Assembly (NCBI RefSeq): GCF_003970915.1
Contig: NZ_RXOF01000002.1
Location: 496,001-560,000 of the forward strand
Source: Hymenobacter gummosus
GTDB taxonomy: Bacteria; Bacteroidota; Bacteroidia; Cytophagales; Hymenobacteraceae
DNA length: 64,000 nt
Reading direction: 5' to 3'
Below the pieces are notes generated by a model. The model searched no databases. It was not told the origin of the DNA and was given only the letters and a program-made list of their open reading frames with translations. The position numbers and the translations under genes are program-made. Each line of letters starts with the position of its first letter. The stretch's first letter is position 1. This document shows, one piece after another, positions 7,986 through 16,710 of the stretch.

Positions 7986-9206
7986 TTATGTGCCGCAGTT
8001 GAAATACTTGTCGTAGGCCGATTCGGGCAGCAGGCGCAGCTTGCTGGCTACCTTGATGGGCCAGCGCAGCAGCCGGATCAGGGAGTAGTTGTTGGGGTAG
8101 TCGCGGAAGGTCTTGACCGGGGCGGCCACAATCTGCTCGAACTCCTCGCGGGTGAGGCCCAGGCGCTTGATGCACAGGTTGATGACCTTCTCGTCCTCGA
8201 TGGCGTTGACGTGCCGGCACTTTTCCAGGGCTGCTTCGCGCGTCATCTGCCCCGAGCGGACCAGGGCCGAGTAGTTGAACAGGCGCCGGTCGATGTTGAA
8301 CTTGACGCGGTTCAGGTAGTAGATGACGCTCTGGTAGAGGTCGTCGAAGTAGTGGGCGCCGGGGTTGGTCCAGTCCAGCTCCCGCTCCAGTAGCTCGTCC
8401 ACTTCGGCCCGCACGTAGGGCACGTGGTAGAGCAGCGTGACGGTCTTGATGCCGCGCAGCACCGTGTAGTAGAACATTTCCTTCACGTCGAGGTGGAAGC
8501 CCGGGTCGTTGGGCGTCCACTCGCGCAGGGGCACCGTGCCAAACTGCCGGTGCACGGCTTTCAGGTACTTGCCGTCGAGGAAGTTCCACGACAGCGGGGC
8601 AATGCCCTCGGTGCGGAACGACTGCCCGATGATGATGCGCTGCACGCCTTCCTTGGCCGCCACCCCGTACAGGGCCGTGGCAATGCCCACGTCGGTACCC
8701 TCCTCAATGTCGGGCGTAGAGGCTTTCAAAAAGGCAATCTTGAGGTCTTTTGATTCGCGCCAGTCGGAGGTGATGGTGCGCAGCTCCACGCCGAGCTTGC
8801 GGCAGGCCTTCACCATGTTTTCGCCGGCCACGGGGTTGCCGAAGCCGTCGTTGAAGTGCACGGCCAAGGGGCGCAGGCCCAGCTTCACCACGCAGTACCA
8901 CAGGGTGTAGCTGCTGTCGCGCCCGCCGCTGACGCCGAGCACGCAGTCGTATTTTTTGCCCTGGCCGAGACGTTTCATGTCGGCAGCGGCGCGCTGCACG
9001 TAGGCCTCGCCGGCGGCCCCCAGCGGGTTGTCGCGGTCCATTTTATCGTGCAGCTCGCAGAAGTTACACTCGCCCGAATGGGCATGAAAGCGGATGCCGG
9101 GCACCGTGGTGTCCATGATGCAGCGGGTGCAGCGCTGGTAGCCGGGATGGGGTGCGGGTAGGTCGACAGGGGAATCGACGGTAACCGGGGCGGCGGGGAA
9201 AGTCAT
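7986..9206 (-). CDS. N-acetyl sugar amidotransferase (PP-loop, WbpG/PseA-like)
   Basis: A 406-residue PP-loop ATPase of the N-acetyl sugar amidotransferase family, which installs an amidino group on a surface sugar with ammonia from a partner glutaminase. Seen are the zinc-type N-terminal Cys set (CTRCIMDTT, ECNFCELHDKM), the PP-loop VLGVSGGRDSSYTLW, and the conserved IIIGQSFRTEGIAPLSW. Length and order match the family. A TTG six codons upstream is possible; I chose the ATG at 9206. The next upstream gene is a carbon-nitrogen hydrolase, but the usual HisH/HisF-type partners are not in the window. With the NeuD-like gene it suggests decorated O-antigen or capsule sugars. Confidence 0.88.
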   Translation of the reverse strand: MTFPAAPVTVDSPVDLPAPHPGYQRCTRCIMDTTVPGIRFHAHSGECNFCELHDKMDRDNPLGAAGEAYVQRAAADMKRLGQGKKYDCVLGVSGGRDSSYTLWYCVVKLGLRPLAVHFNDGFGNPVAGENMVKACRKLGVELRTITSDWRESKDLKIAFLKASTPDIEEGTDVGIATALYGVAAKEGVQRIIIGQSFRTEGIAPLSWNFLDGKYLKAVHRQFGTVPLREWTPNDPGFHLDVKEMFYYTVLRGIKTVTLLYHVPYVRAEVDELLERELDWTNPGAHYFDDLYQSVIYYLNRVKFNIDRRLFNYSALVRSGQMTREAALEKCRHVNAIEDEKVINLCIKRLGLTREEFEQIVAAPVKTFRDYPNNYSLIRLLRWPIKVASKLRLLPESAYDKYFNCGT

Positions 9207-9290
9207 TGGGTAATCGTGGTGCAATAGGCGGGCGGAAGAAGTGCGTGGTGGGAGGTGTGGAGAAGAAAGCGGCGCGGAAAAGAAAAAGGG

Positions 9291-10247
9291 TTAGGAGGGC
9301 AGCTCGTCGAAGCGGTAGCCGAGCTGCTGCAGGCGGGCGGTAATGGCGGTGCCACGTTCGGGGCGGCTGGGGCGCGGTACCTCGGCCACAATCAGCTCCC
9401 CGGCAAACTCGTTGAACTTGCCCTGGGCCCGGATGCCGCTGGCGTCGACGGCCAGCGAGCAGCCGATGCTCTTTTTGCCCTCGTACGGCCCGCCTACGAT
9501 GTAGCCGACGGAGGTGGTGCCCACCACCACCACGTTGTAGTACGAGGCCAGAATCTGGTAGGGTTTGATCCACTTCTCGCGGTAGGGGTCGTCTTCCTCC
9601 GTAAGGGAGTAGTCCACCGTCCACGACGAGGGCGAGAGGATGATTTCGGCGCCCATGCGGGCCAGCGTGTGCCCGATGGGCAGCCCGTCGAGGTAATTGT
9701 CGGCGCAGATGTTCAAGCCCAGCCGGCCCAGCGGCGTGTCGATAACGTTCAGGGTGGTGCCCACCTCGTAGAACGGCTGCTCGACGGTAAGCAGGTTGAT
9801 TTTGTGGTACTTGAGCAGAATTTCGCCCTGCGGGTTGATGATGACCGCGGCGTTGTAGATGCGCCCGTCGGCGGCGCGCTCCGTCAGGCCGGCGCACACG
9901 TAGATGCCGTGGCGGGCGGCTTCCTGGCAAAGGCGGTCGGAATAGGGGCCGGGAATGGGCTGGGCCTCGGTGAGGGCGCTGGGGTGCGTCCAGGCGAAGT
10001 CCAGCGTCTCAGGCAGCAGCACCAGGTCGCACTGCTGCTCGGCGGCTTCCTGAATCATGCGGGCGGCGCGGTCGAGGTTGCGCAGTGGCTCGCCGCCCTC
10101 CACCAGCAGCTGCCCCATGCCGATGCGCAGCTGGCCCTGGGGCGGAGCGTTGTGGTAGGCGAGAGGGGTGAGGGGGGCAGGAGCGGTAGCGGGGCCATTC
10201 GGGGCCGACGCGGCGGTTTTTTTCCAGCGGCTAAACAAGGTCGACAT
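9291..10247 (-). CDS. carbon-nitrogen (nitrilase-like) hydrolase
   Basis: A 318-residue nitrilase superfamily amidohydrolase. The catalytic triad is visible: Glu in VLLPETLDF, Lys in LLKYHKINLLT, and Cys in LGLNICADNYLDGLP. The first 35 residues are a low-complexity Ala/Pro-rich extension. It probably hydrolyses an amide or carbamoyl group; the exact substrate cannot be told. It is followed 84 bases later by the sugar amidotransferase on the same strand, and the two may be cotranscribed; an ammonia- or amide-handling link is tempting but only inference. A TAGCTTTG box at 10346-10353 lies upstream. Confidence 0.85.
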   Translation of the reverse strand: MSTLFSRWKKTAASAPNGPATAPAPLTPLAYHNAPPQGQLRIGMGQLLVEGGEPLRNLDRAARMIQEAAEQQCDLVLLPETLDFAWTHPSALTEAQPIPGPYSDRLCQEAARHGIYVCAGLTERAADGRIYNAAVIINPQGEILLKYHKINLLTVEQPFYEVGTTLNVIDTPLGRLGLNICADNYLDGLPIGHTLARMGAEIILSPSSWTVDYSLTEEDDPYREKWIKPYQILASYYNVVVVGTTSVGYIVGGPYEGKKSIGCSLAVDASGIRAQGKFNEFAGELIVAEVPRPSRPERGTAITARLQQLGYRFDELPS

Positions 10248-10345
10248 CAGGTTGCGGCGGCACGTTGGTGCAAAGGCAAGGCTTGCTACCTAAAAGTACG
10301 CTGCCTTTCGCAAAATCCGCGTCAGCTTCGGCGCAGACAGACTGA

Positions 10346-10353
10346 CAAAGCTA
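10346..10353 (-). promoter_or_regulatory. Bacteroidota -7 box (TAGCTTTG) for the nitrilase-like gene
   Basis: TAGCTTTG on the minus strand, 99 bases upstream of the ATG at 10247. Exact match to TAnnTTTG; no clear -33 element. Confidence 0.45.
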
Positions 10354-10442
10354 CCATTATTGGCAGGGTGCAAAATTAAAGCAGGATTAAATACAAGCAT
10401 TGGCCCGCTTTTTATGCTGGTTCAGCTCCGGGCCGAAATGCC

Positions 10443-10450
10443 TACTTTTG
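10443..10450 (+). promoter_or_regulatory. Bacteroidota -7 box (TACTTTTG) for valS
   Basis: TACTTTTG lies 28 bases before the ATG at 10478. Because transcription should start just after it, the longer open frame that begins at 10400 cannot be the translation start. Confidence 0.65.
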
Positions 10451-10477
10451 CCGATTCCGAACCGATTTCTCCCGATT

Positions 10478-13108
10478 ATGTCCATCCCAAAGACCTACCA
10501 GCCCGCCGAGGTAGAAGAAAAATGGTACCAACGCTGGCAGGAACAAGGCTTTTTCTCCTCGAAGCCCAACCCGCGCAAACCGGCCTACTCGGTGGTCATC
10601 CCGCCCCCGAACGTAACCGGCGTGCTGCACATGGGCCACATGCTGAACAACACCATTCAGGACGTGCTGGTGCGCCGCGCCCGCATGCAGGGCAAGGAAG
10701 CCTGCTGGGTGCCCGGCACCGACCACGCCTCCATTGCCACCGAGGCCAAGGTGGTGCAGATGCTCAAAGAGCGCGGCATCGAGAAAAAGGACCTCTCGCG
10801 AGAAGAATTCCTGAAGTACGCCTGGGAGTGGAAGGAGAAGTACGGCGGCATCATCCTGGAGCAGCTCAAGAAGCTGGGCGCTAGCTGCGACTGGTCGCGC
10901 ACGCGCTTCACCATGGAGCCCGAACTGACCGAGGCCGTGCTGCGCGTGTTCGTGGACCTGTACCGCAAGGGCCTGATCTACCGCGGCATCCGCATGGTAA
11001 ACTGGGACCCGCAGGGCCGCACGGCCCTGTCGGATGAGGAAGTAATTCCCAAGGACACCATGGCCAAGATGTACCACCTGCGCTACCCGGTAGTGGGCCG
11101 CGAAGGGGAGTTCATTACCGTGGCTACCTCGCGCCCCGAAACCATCATGGCCGACGTGGCCGTGGCCGTGAACCCCAACGACGAGCGGTACCAGCACCTG
11201 CACGGCGCCAAGGTGCAGATTCCGCTGCTGGGCCGCGAAATCCCGGTGATTCTGGACGAGTACGTGACCATCGAGTTTGGCACCGGCGCGCTGAAGGTGA
11301 CACCGGCGCACGACCTGAACGACTACGAGCTGGGCCTGAAGCACAACCTGCCGGTTATCGACATCCTCGACGACGCGGGCTTCTTGAACGAGAAGGCCGT
11401 GCTCTACGTGGGCCAGGACCGCTTTGCCGCCCGCCGCACCATCGTGAAGGACCTGGAAGAAGCCGGCTTGCTCGCCAAAGTGGAGGAGTACGCCAGCATC
11501 GTGCAGACCTCGGAGCGCACCGGCGCCGTCATTGAGCCGCGCTTGTCGATGCAGTGGTTCCTGAAGATGGCCGACATGGCCGGTCCCGCCCTGGAAGTGG
11601 TGGAGGACGACCGCGTGAAGCTGCACCCGCCCAAGTTCAAGAACATGTACCGGGTGTGGATGGAGAACGTACGCGACTGGTGCATCTCCCGCCAGCTCTG
11701 GTGGGGCCAGCGCATTCCCGCGTACTACCTCCCCGACGGTACCTTCGTGGTGGCGCTGACGGACGAGGAGGCGCTTCAACTGGCGCGTGAGCAAAGCGGC
11801 AACAGCGAGCTGCAGCTTAGCGACTTGCGCCAGGACGAGGACGTGCTCGATACCTGGTTCTCGTCGTGGCTGTGGCCCATCTCGGTGTTCGACGGCTTCA
11901 AGGACCCGGACAACCCCGACGTCAACTATTACTACCCCACGGACGACCTCGTGACGGCCCCGGAAATCCTGTTCTTCTGGGTGGCGCGCATGATCATGGC
12001 CGGCCTGGAGTACCGCCAGGACGTGCCCTTCCGCAACGTGTACCTGACCGGCATCGTGCGCGACGCCCAGGGCCGTAAGATGAGCAAGAGCCTGGGCAAC
12101 TCACCCGACCCGCTGGACCTCATTGCCCAGTACGGCGCCGACGGCGTGCGCACCGGCATGCTGTTTTCCTCGCCGGCCGGCAACGACCTGTTGTTCGACA
12201 TCAAGCTGGTGGAGCAGGGCCGCAACTTCACCAACAAGCTCTGGAATGCCTTCCGCCTGACCCAGGGCTGGGAGGTGGATGAGTCGTTGCCCTTCGCCAA
12301 CGAGCGGGCTACCGAGTGGTTCCAGGCCAAGCTGCAGGCCACTCTGGCCGAGCTGGACGAGCACTTCGCCAAGTTCCGCATGTCGGACGCGCTCATGACC
12401 ATCTACAAGCTGGTGTGGGACGACTTCTGCTCGGTGTACCTGGAGATGATCAAGCCCGCCTACCAGGCCCCCATCGACGCCGAGACGCTGCGCCGCACCA
12501 CCGGCTTCTTCGAGAGCCTGCTGAAGCTGCTGCACCCGTTCATGCCCTTCATCACCGAGGAAATCTGGCATCACCTGGCCGAGCGCGGCCCCAAGGACTA
12601 CCTCTGCGTGGCCGCTTGGCCCAAGCAGCAGCCCGTAGCCAACGGCGCGGAGCTGCTCAGCCGCATGGAGAAGGCCCTGGATATCGTGGGCGGCGTGCGC
12701 GCCATCCGCAACCAAAAAGGCCTGGGGCCCAACAAGCCGCTGACCCTGGCCGCCAAAACCGACGACGCGCAGCTGCTGACGGAGTACGACGGCATTCTGC
12801 GCAAGCTGGCCGGCCTGACGGAAATCAACGTGGTGGACGCGGCGCCGGCCGCCGCGGTAGGCTTCGTGTCGGGCGGGGCTGAGTTCTTCGTGCCCATGGA
12901 AGGCCAGATTGACCTCGGGGCCGAGAAGGAGCGCCTGAGCAAGGAGCTGGAGTACGCCCAGGGCTTCCGCGAATCGGTGCTTAAGAAGCTCAGCAACGAG
13001 AAGTTCGTGCAGAACGCCAAGCCCGAACTGGTGGACAAGGAGCGGCAGAAGCTGGCCGACGCCGAAGCCAAGATTACGGCCCTGGAGCAAAGCCTGGCCG
13101 CGTTGTAA
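10478..13108 (+). CDS. valS: valyl-tRNA synthetase
   Basis: An 876-residue class I aminoacyl-tRNA synthetase that charges tRNA-Val. Visible marks: HIGH motif in PPPNVTGVLHMGHMLNN, the editing domain (about 190-320, with TSRPETIMADVAVAVNP and GTGALKVTPAHD), the ARDWCISRQLWWGQRIP-type block, KMSKS in GRKMSKSLGNSPD, the anticodon-binding domain, and the C-terminal coiled coil special to ValS (about 810-876, Lys/Glu-rich). All parts expected for the bacterial enzyme are present and the length is normal. The start is fixed by the promoter box 28 bases upstream. A strong terminator follows at 13139. Confidence 0.97.
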   Translation: MSIPKTYQPAEVEEKWYQRWQEQGFFSSKPNPRKPAYSVVIPPPNVTGVLHMGHMLNNTIQDVLVRRARMQGKEACWVPGTDHASIATEAKVVQMLKERGIEKKDLSREEFLKYAWEWKEKYGGIILEQLKKLGASCDWSRTRFTMEPELTEAVLRVFVDLYRKGLIYRGIRMVNWDPQGRTALSDEEVIPKDTMAKMYHLRYPVVGREGEFITVATSRPETIMADVAVAVNPNDERYQHLHGAKVQIPLLGREIPVILDEYVTIEFGTGALKVTPAHDLNDYELGLKHNLPVIDILDDAGFLNEKAVLYVGQDRFAARRTIVKDLEEAGLLAKVEEYASIVQTSERTGAVIEPRLSMQWFLKMADMAGPALEVVEDDRVKLHPPKFKNMYRVWMENVRDWCISRQLWWGQRIPAYYLPDGTFVVALTDEEALQLAREQSGNSELQLSDLRQDEDVLDTWFSSWLWPISVFDGFKDPDNPDVNYYYPTDDLVTAPEILFFWVARMIMAGLEYRQDVPFRNVYLTGIVRDAQGRKMSKSLGNSPDPLDLIAQYGADGVRTGMLFSSPAGNDLLFDIKLVEQGRNFTNKLWNAFRLTQGWEVDESLPFANERATEWFQAKLQATLAELDEHFAKFRMSDALMTIYKLVWDDFCSVYLEMIKPAYQAPIDAETLRRTTGFFESLLKLLHPFMPFITEEIWHHLAERGPKDYLCVAAWPKQQPVANGAELLSRMEKALDIVGGVRAIRNQKGLGPNKPLTLAAKTDDAQLLTEYDGILRKLAGLTEINVVDAAPAAAVGFVSGGAEFFVPMEGQIDLGAEKERLSKELEYAQGFRESVLKKLSNEKFVQNAKPELVDKERQKLADAEAKITALEQSLAAL

Positions 13109-13138
13109 GCCACGCCCGCCCGTTTCGGCTGACAATGA

Positions 13139-13174
13139 AACCGGCTGCCTTCCTTGCGGAGGGCAGCCGGTTTT
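13139..13174 (+). terminator. terminator of valS
   Basis: Stem AACCGGCTGCC/GGCAGCCGGTT with further pairing in the loop, ending in TTTTGCTT. Confidence 0.85.
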
Positions 13175-13179
13175 GCTTG

Positions 13180-13284
13180 TAGTACGGGCTTTAGCCCGCG
13201 TCCGTCCCAACGATTGTCGCAGAACGAACGGCCCTCAACGGGAACAAATTACTATCCAAAGAACGCGGGCTGCAGCGCGCGCAA
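13180..13284. repeat. GCGGGCT inverted-repeat element (REP-like)
   Basis: Arms about 13180-13203 and 13261-13284 carry GTACGGGCTTTAGCCCGCG and a diverged inverted copy. Each arm is itself palindromic (GGGCTTTAGCCC). Same family as 13559-13659, 15239-15320, 37632-37705 and 58666-58800. Confidence 0.7.
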
Positions 13285-13287
13285 CGC

Positions 13288-13506
13288 TTATTCCTGCCCA
13301 CCCGCCACCGGCCGCCCGGCCGCCGCGGCCTTCTCGCGGGTCTGCTCCGTCAGCTTATTCTGCAGCTGAAATGTGACCTGCTCACAGTCGTCGAGGCGGC
13401 GCTTGGTCAGGGTCAGCTCCCGCTCGGCACTGGAGAGGCGCAGGTAGAGGTACACAATCAGGGCCAGGGAAATAACCAGAGCACCAAGCGTAAGAAGGTT
13501 TTTCAT
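13288..13506 (-). CDS. small membrane-anchored coiled-coil protein
   Basis: A 72-residue protein with one N-terminal transmembrane helix (LLTLGALVISLALIVYLYL) followed by a heptad-like polar helix (SSAERELTLTKRRLDD, then QLQNKLTEQ). It looks like an inner-membrane protein with a short coiled coil, in the manner of small cell-envelope scaffold proteins. No family recognised. An alternative TTG lies two codons upstream. It stands between valS and the E2 gene with its own upstream terminator on the same strand, so it is probably a separate unit; I see no promoter box. Confidence 0.6.
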   Translation of the reverse strand: MKNLLTLGALVISLALIVYLYLRLSSAERELTLTKRRLDDCEQVTFQLQNKLTEQTREKAAAAGRPVAGGQE

Positions 13507-13529
13507 AACCAAAAGAAAGTCAAAAAGAA

Positions 13530-13552
13530 AAGCCCGTCAGGTTGACGGGCTT
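13530..13552 (-). terminator. terminator of the E2 gene
   Basis: Stem AAGCCCGTCA/TGACGGGCTT with a three-base loop, followed on the minus strand by TTTCTTTTTG. Confidence 0.8.
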
Positions 13553-13558
13553 ATTGAG

Positions 13559-13659
13559 GTAGCGCGAAGCTCCGCTTCGTGCATCGTTGCTGACGCGTGG
13601 ACGGCCAAACTGCCGGCCCAATCCCGTTCAACGATACGCGAAGCAGAGCTTCGCGCTAC
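13559..13659. repeat. GTAGCGCGAAGC inverted-repeat element (REP-like)
   Basis: Arms 13559-13589 and 13629-13659 are inverted copies (about 27 of 31 positions pair), starting GTAGCGCGAAGCTC. The right arm ends three bases from the TAA of the E2 gene. The transcript of that gene therefore runs through the whole element before its terminator. Confidence 0.8.
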
Positions 13660-13662
13660 GTA

Positions 13663-15087
13663 TTAGATGGCCGTGTTCGGGTCGAACTGCTCCAGGTAGT
13701 CGGCCACGCGGCGCACGAACATGCCGCCGAGCGAGCCGTCGACGACGCGGTGGTCGTAGGAGTGCGAGAGGAACATGAAGTGGCGCACCCCGATCAGGTC
13801 GCCCTGCGGCGTCTCGATGACGGCGGGCTTCTTCTTGATGGCGCCCACGGCCATGATGGCCACCTGCGGCTGCATGATGATGGGCGTGCCCATCACGTTG
13901 CCGAAGGAGCCTACGTTCGACAGGGTGTAAGTGCCGCCTTCCAGGTCCTCGGGCTTGAGCTTGTTGGCCCGGGCACGGTTGGCGAGGTCATTCACGCGCT
14001 TGGTCAGCCCGTTCAGGTTCAGCTGGTCGGCGCCGTGAATCACCGGCACGATGAGGTTGCCGGAGGGAAGGGCCACGGCCACGCCCACGTTGATGTCGCG
14101 CTTCTTGATGATGTAGTCCCCATCCACCGACACGTTGATGTTCGGGAAGTCCTGGATGGCGCGGGCAATGGCCTGCACGAAGATGGGGGTGAAGGTGAGG
14201 TTTTCGCCCTCGCGCTTCTTGTAGGCGTCCTTGTGCTTGTTGCGCCAGTTCACGATTTCCGTCACGTCGGCCTCCACGAAGGAGGTCACGTGCGGCGAAA
14301 TGCGCTTGGAGTCCACCATGCGCTGGGCAATCATCTTGCGCATGCGGTCCATTTCCACCAGCTCCTGGTTGCCCGAAACCGACGGGGCCGGCTTGCTGGC
14401 CTGCACGGCCGGGGCGGGCTTAGCGGCGGGAGCGGGCTGGGCGGCGGGAGCCGGCGCGGCTACCTGGGCCGGAGCCGGCTGCGGTGCCGTAGCAGCCGCC
14501 GGGGCAGCGGCGACGTGCTGAGCCGGGGTAACATCGGCCGAAGCGGCCTGCGGCGCCGGCTGCTGACCGCGGCCGGCTACGTAGTCGAGGATGTCTTTCT
14601 TGGTGACGCGGCCACCCTGGCCGGTGCCGGGCAGGCGCTCCAGATCAGCCATCGAAATGCCCTCCTCGCGGGCGATGTTGAGCACCAGCGGGGAGTAGAA
14701 GCGGCCGGGCTGGGCTTCGCCGAGCTGGCTGCTGATGGACTGGGCAGCGGGCACGTGCGGTACCATGGCGGCTTCGGCGGCTCCTTCTTCTTCGGCCGCC
14801 GGAGCGGCCGTGGCGGCCGGGGCCTGGCCGTTGGAGGCCGCCGCAGCGTCGGTTTCGACGATGGCAATGGGGGCGCCCACGGCTACCACCTGGCCTTCCT
14901 CCACCAGAATCTGCTGCAGCACGCCGGCGTGAATGGCGGGCACCTCGGTGTCCACTTTGTCGGTAGCCACTTCCAGCACCGATTCGTCCTGCTCAATGGT
15001 GTCGCCCACCTGTTTGAGCCATTTCAGGACGGTGCCTTCCATGATACTTTCGCCCATTTTGGGCATCACCATTTCCACTCGTGCCAT
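13663..15087 (-). CDS. 2-oxo acid dehydrogenase E2 (dihydrolipoamide acyltransferase)
   Basis: A 474-residue E2 core subunit of a 2-oxo acid dehydrogenase complex; it passes an acyl group from lipoate to CoA. Domains in order: one lipoyl domain (about 1-80, lipoyl-Lys in ATDKVDTEVPA), an Ala/Glu linker, the E3-binding domain (about 135-175, with GTGQGGRVTKKDIL), a long Ala/Pro linker (about 175-235), and the catalytic domain ending in HSYDHRVVDGSLGGMF with the HxxxDG motif. It stands alone, without E1 or E3 next to it, so pyruvate, branched-chain or 2-oxoglutarate use cannot be decided; single-lipoyl free-standing E2 genes of this type in Bacteroidota are usually the branched-chain or general form. 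The ATG at 15087 gives the standard lipoyl N-terminus. Confidence 0.9.
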   Translation of the reverse strand: MARVEMVMPKMGESIMEGTVLKWLKQVGDTIEQDESVLEVATDKVDTEVPAIHAGVLQQILVEEGQVVAVGAPIAIVETDAAAASNGQAPAATAAPAAEEEGAAEAAMVPHVPAAQSISSQLGEAQPGRFYSPLVLNIAREEGISMADLERLPGTGQGGRVTKKDILDYVAGRGQQPAPQAASADVTPAQHVAAAPAAATAPQPAPAQVAAPAPAAQPAPAAKPAPAVQASKPAPSVSGNQELVEMDRMRKMIAQRMVDSKRISPHVTSFVEADVTEIVNWRNKHKDAYKKREGENLTFTPIFVQAIARAIQDFPNINVSVDGDYIIKKRDINVGVAVALPSGNLIVPVIHGADQLNLNGLTKRVNDLANRARANKLKPEDLEGGTYTLSNVGSFGNVMGTPIIMQPQVAIMAVGAIKKKPAVIETPQGDLIGVRHFMFLSHSYDHRVVDGSLGGMFVRRVADYLEQFDPNTAI

Positions 15088-15167
15088 GCGGAGGTTGCGT
15101 TGAAGAATTCGGGGGTGGGAGTTGTGGGGTTGAGCAGTCAATCGGCTGGGGAGGCCGAAATCGGGGC

Positions 15168-15175
15168 CAAAGGTA
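15168..15175 (-). promoter_or_regulatory. Bacteroidota -7 box (TACCTTTG) for the E2 gene
   Basis: TACCTTTG on the minus strand, 81 bases before the ATG at 15087. Confidence 0.5.
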
Positions 15176-15238
15176 GCGGATTTGGCAATTGCGGCGTAAT
15201 CGGACCCGAACACTTGTTAGGCTCGGCCGAAAAAAACC

Positions 15239-15320
15239 GTAGCGCAGGCTTTAGCCCGCGTCCATCAGGGGACGTTCAACGGTTACCGTTCGAGCGGACG
15301 CGGGCTGAAGCACGCGCTAC
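15239..15320. repeat. GTAGCGC inverted-repeat element at the end of cinA
   Basis: Arms 15239-15263 and 15296-15320 pair with few mismatches; each contains the inner palindrome of the GCGGGCT family. The TAG stop of cinA (15317-15319) is part of the arm (GTAGCGC), so the element supplies the stop codon. Confidence 0.8.
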
Positions 15321-16576
15321 TTGCCCTCCGGCAGGTGGCGCCGCACCAGGTTCAGGGCCACGGTGCTGATGTAGCTGATGTTCAGCTCCCGGCCGCGGTT
15401 GATGCTGACCTTCTGGGCCACCGTCTGGTGCGCGTCGGCGTAGGCCAGCCAGAACGTACCTACCGGTTTTTCCTCCGTGCCGCCCCCGGGCCCGGCAATG
15501 CCGCTGGTAGCCACCGCCACGTCGACGCCCAGGCTGCGGCGCAGGCCCTCGGCCATTTCGCGCACCGTCTGCTCGCTCACGGCCCCGTACTGCTCCAGCG
15601 TGTCGGGGCTGACGCCAAGCTGCTTGATTTTGACCTCGTTGGCGTAGGCCACCACCGAGCCCAGAAAGTACGCCGAGGAGCCCGGCACGCTGGTCAGCCG
15701 CTGGGCAATGGTGCCGCCGGTGCAGCTTTCGGCCGTGCCGATGGTCAGGCCGCGCGCCTGCAGCAGGCTGCCTAGCGCCGCTTCCAGCGTGACTTCGCCC
15801 TCGGCGTACAGGTAGGGGCCGATGAGGGCGCGCACGGCCGGCAGCTGGGCCTCCAGGCGGCCGCGCAAATCGGGCTGGCCGTCGTCGGTAGCGGTAAGGC
15901 GCAGGCGCACGGCTCCGAACGACGGCAGGTAGGCCAGCTTCATGTTGGCGGGCAGCTGCGCCTCCCAGCCGGCAATCTGCTCGGCCAGAAACGACTCGCC
16001 CTGGCCCACCGTCTGCAGCACCGCGTGCTCGATGGGCGGCACCTGAAACCGCTCCTGCAGCTTGGGCAGCACGTGGGTAGTCATCAGGTGCTTCATCTCG
16101 AAGGGCACGCCGGGCATCGACACGAACACCACGCCGTCTTCGCCGTCGAACCACATGCCGGGGGCGGTGCCCACGGTGTTGCGCAGCGGGGTGCAGGCGG
16201 TGGGCAGAAAGGCCTGCTGGCGGTTCACCTCCAGCATGGGCCGGTTGAAGCGGGCAAAAATGGCCTCCACGTCGCGCAGGCTGGGCTCGTACAGGGCCAG
16301 CTCGCTGTTGAAGTACCGGGCCAGCACGTGCTTGGTGAGGTCGTCCTTGGTGGGGCCCAGGCCGCCGGTCATCAGCACCACCTGGGCCCGGCCGCGGGCC
16401 TCGTCGAGGGCGCGCACGATTTCCGCGGCCTGGTCCGATACGGAGCTGATCTGGCGGATGCGCAGGCCGATTTTGCCCAGCTCCTGGCCCATCCAGGCCG
16501 AATTGGTGTCGATAACCTGTCCGTAGAGCAGTTCGTCGCCGATGGTGATGATTTCGACGGCTGGGAGGTGGGGCAT
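15317..16576 (-). CDS. cinA: CinA family protein (NMN amidohydrolase / ADP-ribose pyrophosphatase type)
   Basis: A 419-residue full-length CinA. The N-terminal MoaB/MogA-like domain (about 5-170) has IITIGDELLYGQVIDTNS and VLMTGGLGPTKDDLTK; the C-terminal PncC domain (about 255-415) has GTAESCTGGTIAQRLTSVPG, ANEVKIKQLGV and TSGIAGPGGGTEEKPVG. Known members recycle NMN by deamidation, and the N-terminal domain can hydrolyse ADP-ribose. The frame is open 35 codons upstream, but MPHLPAVEIITIGDELL is the normal start. It is divergent from a DUF4197 gene; its stop codon lies in a repeat arm. Confidence 0.92.
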   Translation of the reverse strand: MPHLPAVEIITIGDELLYGQVIDTNSAWMGQELGKIGLRIRQISSVSDQAAEIVRALDEARGRAQVVLMTGGLGPTKDDLTKHVLARYFNSELALYEPSLRDVEAIFARFNRPMLEVNRQQAFLPTACTPLRNTVGTAPGMWFDGEDGVVFVSMPGVPFEMKHLMTTHVLPKLQERFQVPPIEHAVLQTVGQGESFLAEQIAGWEAQLPANMKLAYLPSFGAVRLRLTATDDGQPDLRGRLEAQLPAVRALIGPYLYAEGEVTLEAALGSLLQARGLTIGTAESCTGGTIAQRLTSVPGSSAYFLGSVVAYANEVKIKQLGVSPDTLEQYGAVSEQTVREMAEGLRRSLGVDVAVATSGIAGPGGGTEEKPVGTFWLAYADAHQTVAQKVSINRGRELNISYISTVALNLVRRHLPEGK

Positions 16577-16710
16577 GGCGAAAGAAAATGGGAGAGGAGC
16601 AAATTCGACGCAATTTGCGCACGGCGTTTGTAAGACCGCGCCGGCCGGCTTTGGTTTGCCGCCCGGCGGGCTTTCCGCCATCTTTCCCGCCTACTCTCAC
16701 CGCCTTCCGC

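Larger units (their letters stand above)
7729..7988. repeat. CGGATTT inverted-repeat element between ferredoxin and sugar amidotransferase genes
   Basis: Left arm about 7729-7778; the right arm is doubled, about 7915-7950 and 7951-7988. The arms start at the stop codons of the two convergent genes. The loop again holds one terminator hairpin per direction, so the design repeats that at 5569-5773, although the hairpin sequences sit in the opposite order. Confidence 0.88.
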
